From JBNRMW01 sp050309795 (GTDB lineage: Bacteria > Bacillota_I > Bacilli_A > Erysipelotrichales > Erysipelotrichaceae), in NCBI GenBank assembly GCA_050309795.1, contig JBNRMW010000016.1, forward strand, positions 124,001 to 188,000: a stretch of DNA of 64,000 nucleotides. The letters are read 5' to 3'. The position numbers were made by a program, and so were the translations under genes. Positions 16,574 through 24,641 of this stretch are shown here, piece by piece (the first letter of the stretch is position 1; every line of letters begins with the position of its first letter). Below the pieces are notes generated by a model. It was not told the origin of the DNA. It saw nothing but the letters and a program-made list of their open reading frames with translations, and ran no database searches.

Positions 16574-17836
16574 CTAATTTAGAATTTCCTTAGCATTAAT
16601 CACCACGACACTCACCTGTTTTGTACTGAGTGTTTTGATGAAACGTTCTAAATCATCCAATGTAATAGATTGAAGGATATCAATTTGTTCAAAAATATCG
16701 AGTCCGAGCTTATGTGCCCGAAAGTTATCAACCATTAAATCTTCGGCGTCTTCTAAACTTGAAATCGATTCGCCCAAATAACGACGTTTTAAGGCTTCAA
16801 AATCCAAAGGATCGATGGATATAGATTGTAGTTGATCAATTAAAAATCGCTTAAAATAAGCGGCATCATTCGTTTCATTGAAAAAGCTGATAAAGCCATA
16901 GTTGAGACCAACATCGTAAGAAACACTAAAATTATCCGCAAGAATGTTCTCGTCTAACCACTGTTGATATTGAGGATTACGACCTGTAAAAATCAATGCG
17001 GTCAAATATTTAAAATAAAGTTCGTGATAAAACACATCAATCTCCGATTTTAAAGTAAAATCTTGTTTAAATCCCACAGCTACTTTGGGTATCGCTACGT
17101 CCATTTCTAATTGGACCCACGGCTCTACAACTTCTTTAGGTTCTGTTGGTAAGACGTCTTCAACAGTCGGTGCTTGACGAAAAATCTTTTGGTTTTGGTT
17201 TTCTTTGATGAAGGTTAAAAGATCGGCTAAAGGTTCATGACTTACGATGGATAAAACCATTTGTGATGGATGGTAGTTCGCCTCATACGCGGTTAGAACA
17301 TCCTCTAATGTCGTTTCTTCAATCGAAGACAAGGAACCAGCAATATCTTGATTTAAACCGAGCTGATGATACATAGCCTTATAAAGGCTCATATGTAGTT
17401 GGAACTGGGGCATTTGTTGATACATTAATAATTCTTGAGCAATAATCCCCTTTTCTTTTTCAATTTTTTCCGCCGTTGTATTAAATCCTTGAACAAAATC
17501 AAGTAAGGTCTTTAAAGGTTGTTGATAGTCTTGAGATGTTGAAAAATAACAAACGGTTTCCTGGTAAGAAGTAAAAGCATTCGCGCTTGCGCCCATATTT
17601 GTAAAGGCAGATAAAACATCCATTTCCTCCGGTTCAAATAATTTATGTTCCAAGAAATGGGCAATACCCGCTGGATAATCGATTCGCTTACCATCAACCA
17701 TCTGTGATAAAGTCATCGCTCCAAAATGGGTACCAAACAATGCCGAGGTGGATTTATAACCAGGTTTATGATGTAAAATCACGGTCAACCCATTATCTAG
17801 TTGTGTTTTGATTTGTTTTTCATTAAATCTATTCAT
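16574..17836 (-). CDS. ymfH: M16 family zinc peptidase, YmfH-like (catalytic-type subunit)
   Basis: 420 aa from the ATG at 17836. It carries the inverted zinc motif HFLEH (H-x-x-E-H) near residue 62, with a downstream glutamate likely to complete the site. Two M16 lobes are recognisable. It follows the YmfF-like gene with an eight-base overlap, as in B. subtilis, where the pair is thought to form a heterodimeric protease. The substrate is unknown. Confidence 0.88.
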   Translation of the reverse strand: MNRFNEKQIKTQLDNGLTVILHHKPGYKSTSALFGTHFGAMTLSQMVDGKRIDYPAGIAHFLEHKLFEPEEMDVLSAFTNMGASANAFTSYQETVCYFSTSQDYQQPLKTLLDFVQGFNTTAEKIEKEKGIIAQELLMYQQMPQFQLHMSLYKAMYHQLGLNQDIAGSLSSIEETTLEDVLTAYEANYHPSQMVLSIVSHEPLADLLTFIKENQNQKIFRQAPTVEDVLPTEPKEVVEPWVQLEMDVAIPKVAVGFKQDFTLKSEIDVFYHELYFKYLTALIFTGRNPQYQQWLDENILADNFSVSYDVGLNYGFISFFNETNDAAYFKRFLIDQLQSISIDPLDFEALKRRYLGESISSLEDAEDLMVDNFRAHKLGLDIFEQIDILQSITLDDLERFIKTLSTKQVSVVVINAKEILN

Positions 17837-19073
17837 CTGCTTGTTCCCTTCCAATCAATCGAAACTCACCTAAAGGTTGAATTCGTTGTGAAACATCCTG
17901 GATGTCCTGTTTCGTTATTTGAAAATATCGTTGACTATGTTCATCAAGATCAAAGGATGCTTGATTTAAATACTGTTGTAAAATAAAACTGCGAACGGAG
18001 AAAATATCATCTTCGACGGAATCAAACGATGATTGAAGCATTTTAAGCGCCCCATCGATTAAATTTTGGTCAAAATCTCCCTGTTCAAGACGGAGAAACT
18101 GCTGGGCAATTAAGGTATTGGTTTGATCGATTTTTTCGGCATCTAAACTGGTAACGACCATTAACATGCCATCATAACTTTGAAGACGAGCACCGATAGA
18201 ATAGGTTAACGAATGTTTTTCTCGGATTTCTTGAAATAAGAGCGAAGTTGGCAGCTGACCTAAAATAATACTTAAAACATGTAAAGCCGTAAAAGAAACA
18301 TCAGAAACTTCGGTTAAGGTCGTATAAAATTTGACCAAATTACCTTGTGTAACATTTTTAGATAAAGACTTAGTTTCAAAAGTGCGTGGTTCCATTAAAA
18401 ACGAAAGTTGACTTCGCATCACTGGAGGGTGTTTTCTCAAATATCGTTGCGCTGCCGTTGTTACCGTCTTTGGATCAAAATTACCAACAATAATCGCCAT
18501 ACCACTGCTAGAAATCAATTGTTGATGAAAGTTTACGATATCTTCGAGATGTAATTGATCAATTTCTTCACGATCACCAAATGAGGATTGAGCAATGATG
18601 GTACCTTGCGTAAAGTGTTTTAACCCTTCCATAATGGCTTGCTGCATTGGTTCTTCATAGCGGCGTTGTAGACGTGCTTTAACCGTTTTCTTCGCTTCTT
18701 TAAAAACATCTTCACTTAACAATGGTGAATAGATGATTTCCGAAAAGAATTTGAAGGTTTCATCCGTCAAAGGAGTCTCGACAAAATGCTCAGCAATCGT
18801 CGTAATCGACAGCTGAATAATCATTTTCTGACCATAACGACGCACGCTACCACCAACTCGTGCGCCATATAAATAGTCTTTCGCACGTAGAATTTCGGCT
18901 TTGGTTGGATAGGCTTGAATACGATCGCGCATCATCGCCAATAAGACATTTGCTTTACTTAGTGATTGTTCTTCTAAATCCATAAAAAACTGCAACGAAT
19001 ATACGACCTCTTTAAATTTTTTATTTTCATATAGATAGGTCTCAATCGGTTTTTGGTTGGTTTGAATCTTCAT
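17829..19073 (-). CDS. ymfF: M16 family peptidase-like protein, YmfF-like (non-catalytic subunit)
   Basis: 414 aa from the ATG at 19073 (GAGGTG upstream; the longer reading adds a stretch unlike the family). It has M16 folds but no HxxEH motif; that position reads LYGARVGGSVRRYG, typical of YmfF. It probably pairs with the adjacent YmfH-like protein, supplying the R/Y-type substrate pocket. It is transcribed divergently from pncB. Confidence 0.87.
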   Translation of the reverse strand: MKIQTNQKPIETYLYENKKFKEVVYSLQFFMDLEEQSLSKANVLLAMMRDRIQAYPTKAEILRAKDYLYGARVGGSVRRYGQKMIIQLSITTIAEHFVETPLTDETFKFFSEIIYSPLLSEDVFKEAKKTVKARLQRRYEEPMQQAIMEGLKHFTQGTIIAQSSFGDREEIDQLHLEDIVNFHQQLISSSGMAIIVGNFDPKTVTTAAQRYLRKHPPVMRSQLSFLMEPRTFETKSLSKNVTQGNLVKFYTTLTEVSDVSFTALHVLSIILGQLPTSLLFQEIREKHSLTYSIGARLQSYDGMLMVVTSLDAEKIDQTNTLIAQQFLRLEQGDFDQNLIDGALKMLQSSFDSVEDDIFSVRSFILQQYLNQASFDLDEHSQRYFQITKQDIQDVSQRIQPLGEFRLIGREQADE

Positions 19074-19094
19074 GCTACACCTCAATCTAGTTAG

Positions 19095-19106
19095 TATGAT
19101 ATCATA
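19095..19106. promoter_or_regulatory. Perfect 12-base palindrome in the ymfF/pncB divergent region
   Basis: TATGATATCATA is identical on both strands and gives a TATGAT -10-like box in each direction in the 77-base space between the genes. No good -35 is seen on either side. It may be overlapping divergent -10 boxes or a regulator site. Confidence 0.4.
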
Positions 19107-19113
19107 GAAGTAC

Positions 19114-19136
19114 AAAGTTAATCTAATCTTAACTTT
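19114..19136 (+). promoter_or_regulatory. Inverted repeat in the pncB leader, candidate operator or leader hairpin
   Basis: AAAGTTAA (19114-19121) and TTAACTTT (19129-19136) are perfect arms around a seven-base spacer, ending three bases before the GGAGGG SD of pncB. Position and symmetry suit a repressor site for NAD salvage control, or an RNA hairpin near the SD. It does not obviously match a NiaR or NrtR consensus I can recall. Confidence 0.5.
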
Positions 19137-19150
19137 ATGGAGGGTAACGA

Positions 19151-20593
19151 ATGGATCAAAAAGCATTCGCCATGTTAGCTGATTATTACGAATTTACAAT
19201 GGCATATAATTATTTTAAAGAAAATCGTCATCACGATATTGTCTACTTTGATGTTTTCACACGGAAACATCCAGACGATAATGGCTATATTATTTTTAAT
19301 GGTTTAGAATCTGTAATTGAAGCCATAAAAAACTTTAAATTTACAGAAACACAAATCGATTTTTTAAGAGCAACAGGGATAAAGGACGAAGCCTTTTTGG
19401 ACTATTTACGGCATTTAAAATTATCCTTAACGATTACCGCCCCTCATGATGGGACCGTGATGTTTAAGGGCGAACCGTTAATGACGGTTTCTGGCCCACT
19501 GCTTCATTGTCAACTTGTCGAAACTTTAATACTTCTTTCGGTCAACTTTCCAACTTTAATTTCTACTAAAACAGCTCGCATTGTACAAGCTGCTCAAGGT
19601 CGATCGGTTATGGAATTTGGGGCACGACGCGCTCAATCATACGATGCATCCATTGAGGGAGCACGAGCCGCTGTTCTAGCTGGTGCTGGCTCAACCAGTA
19701 ATGCTTATGCCGCCATGAAGTATCAACTACCCGTATCCGGTACCATGGCTCATTCCTTTGTGCAACTACACAAATCAGAGTATGAAGCCTTTTTGGAATA
19801 CTGTAAAGTCCAACCAGAAAATTCAATTTTACTCGTCGATACTTACGATACTTTAAAATCTGGAGTTCCTAATGCGATTAAAGTCGCTCAAAAATATTTG
19901 ATTCCCAATGGCTATCGTTTGAAAGGGATCCGTTTAGATTCTGGGGATTTATCCTATCTCTCTAAACGCGCTCGACAAATGCTTGATGAAGCTGGTTTAA
20001 ATGACGCGATTATTGTTGCTTCCAATTCCTTGAATGAGGAATTGATTGATGGATTATTAACCCAAGAAGCAAAAATTGATGCTTTTGGCGTCGGTGAAAA
20101 CTTGATTACTTCCGCGTCCAGTCCGATAATTGGTGGTGTTTATAAATTAGTAGCGAGACAAGAAAATGATGCGATTGTTCCCGTTATTAAATTATCCGAC
20201 AATATCGAAAAAATAACCAATCCTGGCTACAAAAAGGTTGTTCGCTTTTACGACCAATCGACCAATAAAGCTTTGGCAGATTACATCTATTTACATCATG
20301 AGAGTGTCCCGACGGATACGATTACTATTTTTGATCCGCTTGCTCCTTGGAAACGGAAGACCCTCACAAATTACACGGTTCGTCACCTTCATGAAACCAT
20401 CTTTGAAGATGGAGTCTTAACTTATAAGGTCCCTTCGATTAAGGAAAGTATTGCTTATTGTAAGGCAGAACTTCAATCGCTTTGGCCAGAAGTTAAACGG
20501 CTACGCTACCCACACAAATACTATGTCGATTTATCACAAGAATTATACGATTTAAAAAACGAGCTCTTAGCTGAGAAACGAAACGGGTATTAA
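19151..20593 (+). CDS. pncB: Nicotinate phosphoribosyltransferase
   Basis: 480 aa, normal for the Gram-positive family. It converts nicotinate and PRPP to nicotinate mononucleotide using ATP, the first step of the Preiss-Handler salvage route. Visible motifs are VMEFGARRAQSYDASIEGARAA, GTMAHSFVQ and KGIRLDSGDLSYLSK. GGAGGG lies about six bases before the ATG. The next enzyme of the route, NadD, is at 47.5-48.6 kb. It is the only plus-strand gene in the first 40 kb and is flanked by minus-strand units. Confidence 0.96.
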   Translation: MDQKAFAMLADYYEFTMAYNYFKENRHHDIVYFDVFTRKHPDDNGYIIFNGLESVIEAIKNFKFTETQIDFLRATGIKDEAFLDYLRHLKLSLTITAPHDGTVMFKGEPLMTVSGPLLHCQLVETLILLSVNFPTLISTKTARIVQAAQGRSVMEFGARRAQSYDASIEGARAAVLAGAGSTSNAYAAMKYQLPVSGTMAHSFVQLHKSEYEAFLEYCKVQPENSILLVDTYDTLKSGVPNAIKVAQKYLIPNGYRLKGIRLDSGDLSYLSKRARQMLDEAGLNDAIIVASNSLNEELIDGLLTQEAKIDAFGVGENLITSASSPIIGGVYKLVARQENDAIVPVIKLSDNIEKITNPGYKKVVRFYDQSTNKALADYIYLHHESVPTDTITIFDPLAPWKRKTLTNYTVRHLHETIFEDGVLTYKVPSIKESIAYCKAELQSLWPEVKRLRYPHKYYVDLSQELYDLKNELLAEKRNGY

Positions 20594-20595
20594 AC

Positions 20596-20640
20596 AAAAG
20601 CCTCTAGCACCCTCCCACGGGGAAAGTCTAGAGGCTTTTT
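20596..20640. terminator. Bidirectional intrinsic terminator between pncB and nupQ
   Basis: AAAAGCCTCTAG (20596-20607) and CTAGAGGCTTTT (20628-20639) form a perfect 12-base stem with a 20-base loop, with T runs available in both directions. The genes on either side converge on it. Confidence 0.88.
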
Positions 20641-20650
20641 GAATAAAAAT

Positions 20651-21610
20651 TTAGCGTTTACCTTTATCAAAGGGCTCACCCAATGATGCTGGTGCAGCTG
20701 ATTTCTTTGAGGTTAAAAAGAGAATAATAATCGTCACAAAGTACGGAAGAATCTTGTAAACTACGCCAGGAATTCCTAAGCCACTTAAAAAAGGAATTCC
20801 TTGATAAGCGGTGGAAATTGTTTTCAGAAAGCCAAAGAATAAGGCAGCCAAAGCAACAGATTTTGGTCGCCACTGACCAAAAATTAAAACAGCAACGGCT
20901 AAGAATCCATAACCGGCAACCGATCCATCAAAAACCGTAGAAACAGGAATAATGTAGATAAGTCCACCCATACCAGATAGAGCACCCGAAATTAAGACCC
21001 CAGCATAACGCATTTTAATAACCGATACCCCTGCTGCGTCCGTCGCTTGAGGAAACTCCCCGGCGGAACGCAATCGTAACCCAAATCGTGTTTTAAATAA
21101 GACAATTTGAGCCATGATTAAAATAAGGATTCCAATTAAGTTCAAAACATATGTTTTTTGGAAAAACATCGGACCAAGAATAGGAATATCACCTAATAAT
21201 GGAACCTTCGTAATAAAAAACTGATTTAAAAAAGGAATCTGTTGATAACCTAAAATAGACCGTGAAATAAAAATTGAAAATGCTGCCGCAAAAAGATTTA
21301 AGGCGGTTCCAGAAATCGTCTGGTCTGCCATCATATTGATCGACGCAATCGCATGCAACGACGCATAAATAATACCGGTAATTGTAGCGACTAGAAGACC
21401 GACAAATAACAATGGCATACCCGACATTACGTCAGCTTTTTGTAGAAGGTGGATGGTTAAGGTTCCAGCAAACGCCCCCATGACCATCGTTCCTTCCAAA
21501 GCAATATTTACGACACCGGAACGTTCAGAGAACATTCCACCAATTGCCACGACAAGTAATGGAATCGTATAAGGCATCATTTGTTGTACTAAAAAATATA
21601 GTGTATCCAT
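20651..21610 (-). CDS. nupQ: Nucleoside ABC transporter permease, NupQ-like
   Basis: 319-aa membrane permease of the branched-chain-type family (BPD_transp_2) with about eight to nine hydrophobic segments and the conserved GLRLRSAGEFPQATDAAGVSV cytoplasmic loop that contacts the ATPase. With NupP and NupO it resembles the B. subtilis guanosine importer NupNOPQ. It lies four bases after nupP. Specificity for purine nucleosides is inferred from the family and the BMP lipoprotein nearby. Confidence 0.88.
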   Translation of the reverse strand: MDTLYFLVQQMMPYTIPLLVVAIGGMFSERSGVVNIALEGTMVMGAFAGTLTIHLLQKADVMSGMPLLFVGLLVATITGIIYASLHAIASINMMADQTISGTALNLFAAAFSIFISRSILGYQQIPFLNQFFITKVPLLGDIPILGPMFFQKTYVLNLIGILILIMAQIVLFKTRFGLRLRSAGEFPQATDAAGVSVIKMRYAGVLISGALSGMGGLIYIIPVSTVFDGSVAGYGFLAVAVLIFGQWRPKSVALAALFFGFLKTISTAYQGIPFLSGLGIPGVVYKILPYFVTIIILFLTSKKSAAPASLGEPFDKGKR

Positions 21611-21613
21611 AAC

Positions 21614-22708
21614 TTACTCCTTTTTGTTTGTTTCTAGAGTATGATCTGTCCGTTGTCGACGTTGCATTATTTGTCTAAATAATAATGACAAGGCAGAAAC
21701 ATAAAGGATAATAGCTGTCATCATTTGAATCAATTCTGGTGAATAACCCAAGGTTTGAATGGCTTGACCTCCCATTTTAATATAGGCCATAAACAGGGAT
21801 GAAAAAATAATCCCCAGCGGATGATTTGCTCCCAATAGGGAAACCGCAATCCCATCATACCCTTCCGCAGGAAGAACATCGACCACCGAAATCCGACGAC
21901 CAATACCAGAAAGAAAAACCATGCCTCCCGCTAAACCGGACAACGCACCCGCAATGGTCATCGATAAAATAATCGAACGCTTTTCATTGATACCGGCATA
22001 ACGCGAAGCTTCACGGTTTAATCCAACGGCTTTTAGCTCATAACCAAAAGTTGTTTTTTCAATTACAAAGAAAAGAGCCAAGGCAATAATTAAAGCAAAA
22101 ATAATTCCTCCACTAAAGAAAGAATTAGGAAAAAATCGATCGAATCCAAATTTAGGAATGACCGTAGGGACATGAACGGTAGCGTTGCGTAAACGATCAT
22201 AGATCCCCGCAATAGGGATTAAATAATTAACCAAGTAAACCCCAATATAGTTCATCATGATGGAAGTAATGACTTCATTCACATTTCTCAAGGCTTTGAG
22301 TAATCCAACAAAAGCACCCCAAATCGCTCCAATTGACATGGCTCCTAAGAGACCAAAGATCCAGCGCGTGGATTCAGGAACCGCTGTAAATTTAACACCA
22401 ATGTAAATTGCCACAAAGCCACCGACAATAAATTGACCCGAGGCACCGATATTAAATAAGCCCGTTTTAAAGGCAAATCCAACCGATAGGCCACACATTA
22501 ACAAGGGAATCATATAATAAAGTAAATTACCTAGCCCCGTGGTCCCTGGATTATTAAACGGCCCCATGAAGAGTCGAAGAATCGCTTCCGAAGCATTACT
22601 AGGATTCGCCATGACAATAACAATAATACCAATGACCATACCGACCATAATCGCGATAAAGGAAGGTAAAAATCCTTGGATAAAGTTCGTTAGTTTTTGA
22701 TTACGCAT
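21614..22708 (-). CDS. nupP: Nucleoside ABC transporter permease, NupP-like
   Basis: 364-aa permease of the same family as its neighbour, with an N-terminal hydrophobic segment, GAWGAFVG-like central helices (here GAIWGAFVGLLKAL), and the ATPase-contact loop TFGYELKAVGLNREASRYAGI. Its start overlaps the end of nupO by eight bases. Together the two permeases form the membrane channel. Confidence 0.88.
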   Translation of the reverse strand: MRNQKLTNFIQGFLPSFIAIMVGMVIGIIVIVMANPSNASEAILRLFMGPFNNPGTTGLGNLLYYMIPLLMCGLSVGFAFKTGLFNIGASGQFIVGGFVAIYIGVKFTAVPESTRWIFGLLGAMSIGAIWGAFVGLLKALRNVNEVITSIMMNYIGVYLVNYLIPIAGIYDRLRNATVHVPTVIPKFGFDRFFPNSFFSGGIIFALIIALALFFVIEKTTFGYELKAVGLNREASRYAGINEKRSIILSMTIAGALSGLAGGMVFLSGIGRRISVVDVLPAEGYDGIAVSLLGANHPLGIIFSSLFMAYIKMGGQAIQTLGYSPELIQMMTAIILYVSALSLLFRQIMQRRQRTDHTLETNKKE

Positions 22709-24233
22709 CCACCTTTACCTCCATTTTTTTAGCACCAGACATATACAAGCCTAATTCGCGTTCATTCGTATCTCGAGTTTTTAAATCAGCGACGATCCGG
22801 CCTTCATACATCACAATAATGCGATCGGAGATACCTAGTACTTCGCTGAGTTCTAAAGAAATCAAGAGCACACCTTTACCCTCGTTACGCTCGTTAATGA
22901 TTTGGTGATGAATATATTCGATTGCCCCAACGTCTAATCCTCGAGTTGGTTGACAAGCAATTAATAATTTATGTTCTTTTTCCATCTCCCGAGCAACAAT
23001 CGCTTTTTGTTGGTTCCCTCCCGACATCGAACGAGCACGGGTAATGGAACCTTGACCCGAGCGGATGTCGTATTGGTCAATTAAGCGTATCGAGTAGGAG
23101 CGTACTTCCCCACTGTTAATGACACCAGACTGTTGAAATGGCTTTTGAAAATACGTTTGTAAAACGAGGTTTTGTTCCAAGCTATAGTCTAAGATTAATC
23201 CATGTTTATGACGATCTTCGGGTATATGGGAAATGCCATGCGTATTGCGGTAACGAATACTTTTATCATGTACTTTTTGGCCATCTAATTCAATGGAGCC
23301 CGTGTAGTCTCTTAATAAGCCTGTCAAGGCATAGACTAATTCCGATTGACCATTACCTTCAATCCCAGCAACACAAAGAATTTCACCAGCAGCAACTTCA
23401 AAGGACACATCGTGAAGTTCCTTCCGTCCCGTATCGTCTGTTTTCAAATTAAGCTGATTTACTTTTAAAATGGTGTCGCCTAGCTTTGGTTCATCTAAGA
23501 CGACTTCCAAATCAACTTTACGACCGACCATGTATTCCGACATTTGTTCAACAGAAGTCGTCGCAACATCGAAGGTCCCAATGAGCTGTCCCTTCCGTAA
23601 AACAGTGACTCGGTCCGCGATTCGTTTTATTTCATTAAGCTTGTGCGTGATAAAGATGATGGATTTTCCTTCATCAATAAGCTGCTTCATAATTTCCATG
23701 AGCTCATCGATTTCCTGTGGCGTTAGCACAGCGGTGGGTTCATCGAAAATAAGGATATCGTTGTCTCGATATAACATCTTAATGATTTCTACGCGTTGTT
23801 GTTGACCAACACTGATGTTTTCAATTAATTCATCGGGTTCAATGTAAAAATTATATCGTTTCGAAATCTCTAATACTTTTTTGTGGGCGTTATTCATGGC
23901 TAAAAAGCCTTTTTGAACGTCTTCAATTCCGAGGACCACATTTTCTAAAACCGAAAACTTTTGAACTAATTTGAAATGCTGGTGAACCATTCCGATACCA
24001 AATTTATTAGCTTCATTGGGATCGTTAATATTCGCAATCTCGCCATTCACCTTAATAATTCCTTCATCGGCTTCATAAAGACCAAAAAGAATGGACATTA
24101 AAGTCGATTTACCTGCTCCATTTTCACCAAGCAAAGCATGTATCTCCCCTTTTTTAACTTCGAGAGTTACATTATCACAGGCTTTTACACCTGGGAATTC
24201 CTTAGTGACATTGAGCATTTCAATTACATTCAT
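22701..24233 (-). CDS. nupO: Nucleoside ABC transporter ATPase, NupO-like (two ATPase domains)
   Basis: 510 aa with two fused ABC domains. The first is canonical: Walker A GENGAGKST, signature ISVGQQQRVEI and Walker B ILIFDEPTAVL. The second has degenerate Walker A GIEGNGQSE, signature MSGGNQQKAIVARE and ACQPTRGLD. This asymmetry is normal for sugar/nucleoside ATPases. Start at 24233 (GGAGAG upstream); the longer reading would include the promoter -10. It drives import through NupP/NupQ. Confidence 0.92.
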   Translation of the reverse strand: MNVIEMLNVTKEFPGVKACDNVTLEVKKGEIHALLGENGAGKSTLMSILFGLYEADEGIIKVNGEIANINDPNEANKFGIGMVHQHFKLVQKFSVLENVVLGIEDVQKGFLAMNNAHKKVLEISKRYNFYIEPDELIENISVGQQQRVEIIKMLYRDNDILIFDEPTAVLTPQEIDELMEIMKQLIDEGKSIIFITHKLNEIKRIADRVTVLRKGQLIGTFDVATTSVEQMSEYMVGRKVDLEVVLDEPKLGDTILKVNQLNLKTDDTGRKELHDVSFEVAAGEILCVAGIEGNGQSELVYALTGLLRDYTGSIELDGQKVHDKSIRYRNTHGISHIPEDRHKHGLILDYSLEQNLVLQTYFQKPFQQSGVINSGEVRSYSIRLIDQYDIRSGQGSITRARSMSGGNQQKAIVAREMEKEHKLLIACQPTRGLDVGAIEYIHHQIINERNEGKGVLLISLELSEVLGISDRIIVMYEGRIVADLKTRDTNERELGLYMSGAKKMEVKVDA

Positions 24234-24257
24234 ACTCAATCTCTCCTTACTTATGTC

Positions 24258-24286
24258 ATTATAACCGAATTTTGAGTCTGTGACCA
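24258..24286 (-). promoter_or_regulatory. Promoter of the nupO-nupP-nupQ operon
   Basis: On the minus strand TGGTCA is followed after 17 bases by TATAAT, about 25 bases before the nupO ATG at 24233. The nup operon thus has its own promoter, separate from the pfl cluster upstream. The rest of the gap to 24371 shows no recognisable riboswitch. Confidence 0.65.
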
Positions 24287-24370
24287 TCAAATAATCGTTT
24301 TAAAAGTGGATTTTACCTTAAAATTCAGCACAAACTTCGCTTGGGTTCATTGCTTCGATTACTTAACCTC

Positions 24371-24399
24371 AAAAAAAGGAAGGCCAATGACCTTCCAAT
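24371..24399 (-). terminator. Intrinsic terminator of the pfl operon
   Basis: GGAAGG (24378-24383) and CCTTCC (24391-24396) form the stem, followed on the minus strand by seven T. It lies just after the stop codon of the glycyl-radical gene. Confidence 0.82.
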
Positions 24400-24403
24400 T
24401 TTT

Positions 24404-24637
24404 TTAGATGGATTCGTGCATCGTACGAGCGATGACTTCATCTTGTTGTTCTTTACTTAATTTATTAAAGTTTACAGCATAACCAGAAACACGAATCGTT
24501 AATTGTGGATACTTTTCTGGATGAGCTTGAGCATCAAGTAAGGTCTCTTTATCAAAGACGTTCACATTTAGATGATGCCCTCCGTTCTCGACATAACCAT
24601 CGATTAAGGTTACTAAATTATCAACTTTTGAACTCAT
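24404..24637 (-). CDS. Separate glycyl-radical domain of pyruvate formate-lyase
   Basis: 77 aa equal to the C-terminal radical domain of pyruvate formate-lyase: LIDGYVENGGHHLNVNV, PEKYPQLTIRVSGYAVNF with the radical-bearing glycine near residue 52, and KEQQDEVIARTMHE. In ordinary PFL this follows the main chain; in E. coli the related GrcA (YfiD, about 127 aa) is a spare copy. Here it is the only such domain for the upstream catalytic gene. It has its own SD (AGGAAAGGAG, formed by the end of that gene), seven bases before the ATG, and is one base out of frame with it. I infer a two-subunit PFL. Confidence 0.9.
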   Translation of the reverse strand: MSSKVDNLVTLIDGYVENGGHHLNVNVFDKETLLDAQAHPEKYPQLTIRVSGYAVNFNKLSKEQQDEVIARTMHESI

Positions 24638-24641
24638 ACTA

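Noticed and set aside
24234..24370. Purine riboswitch upstream of nupO
   Set aside because: I looked for the conserved purine-aptamer core and paired loops and did not see them; the segment holds a promoter and otherwise AT-rich sequence.
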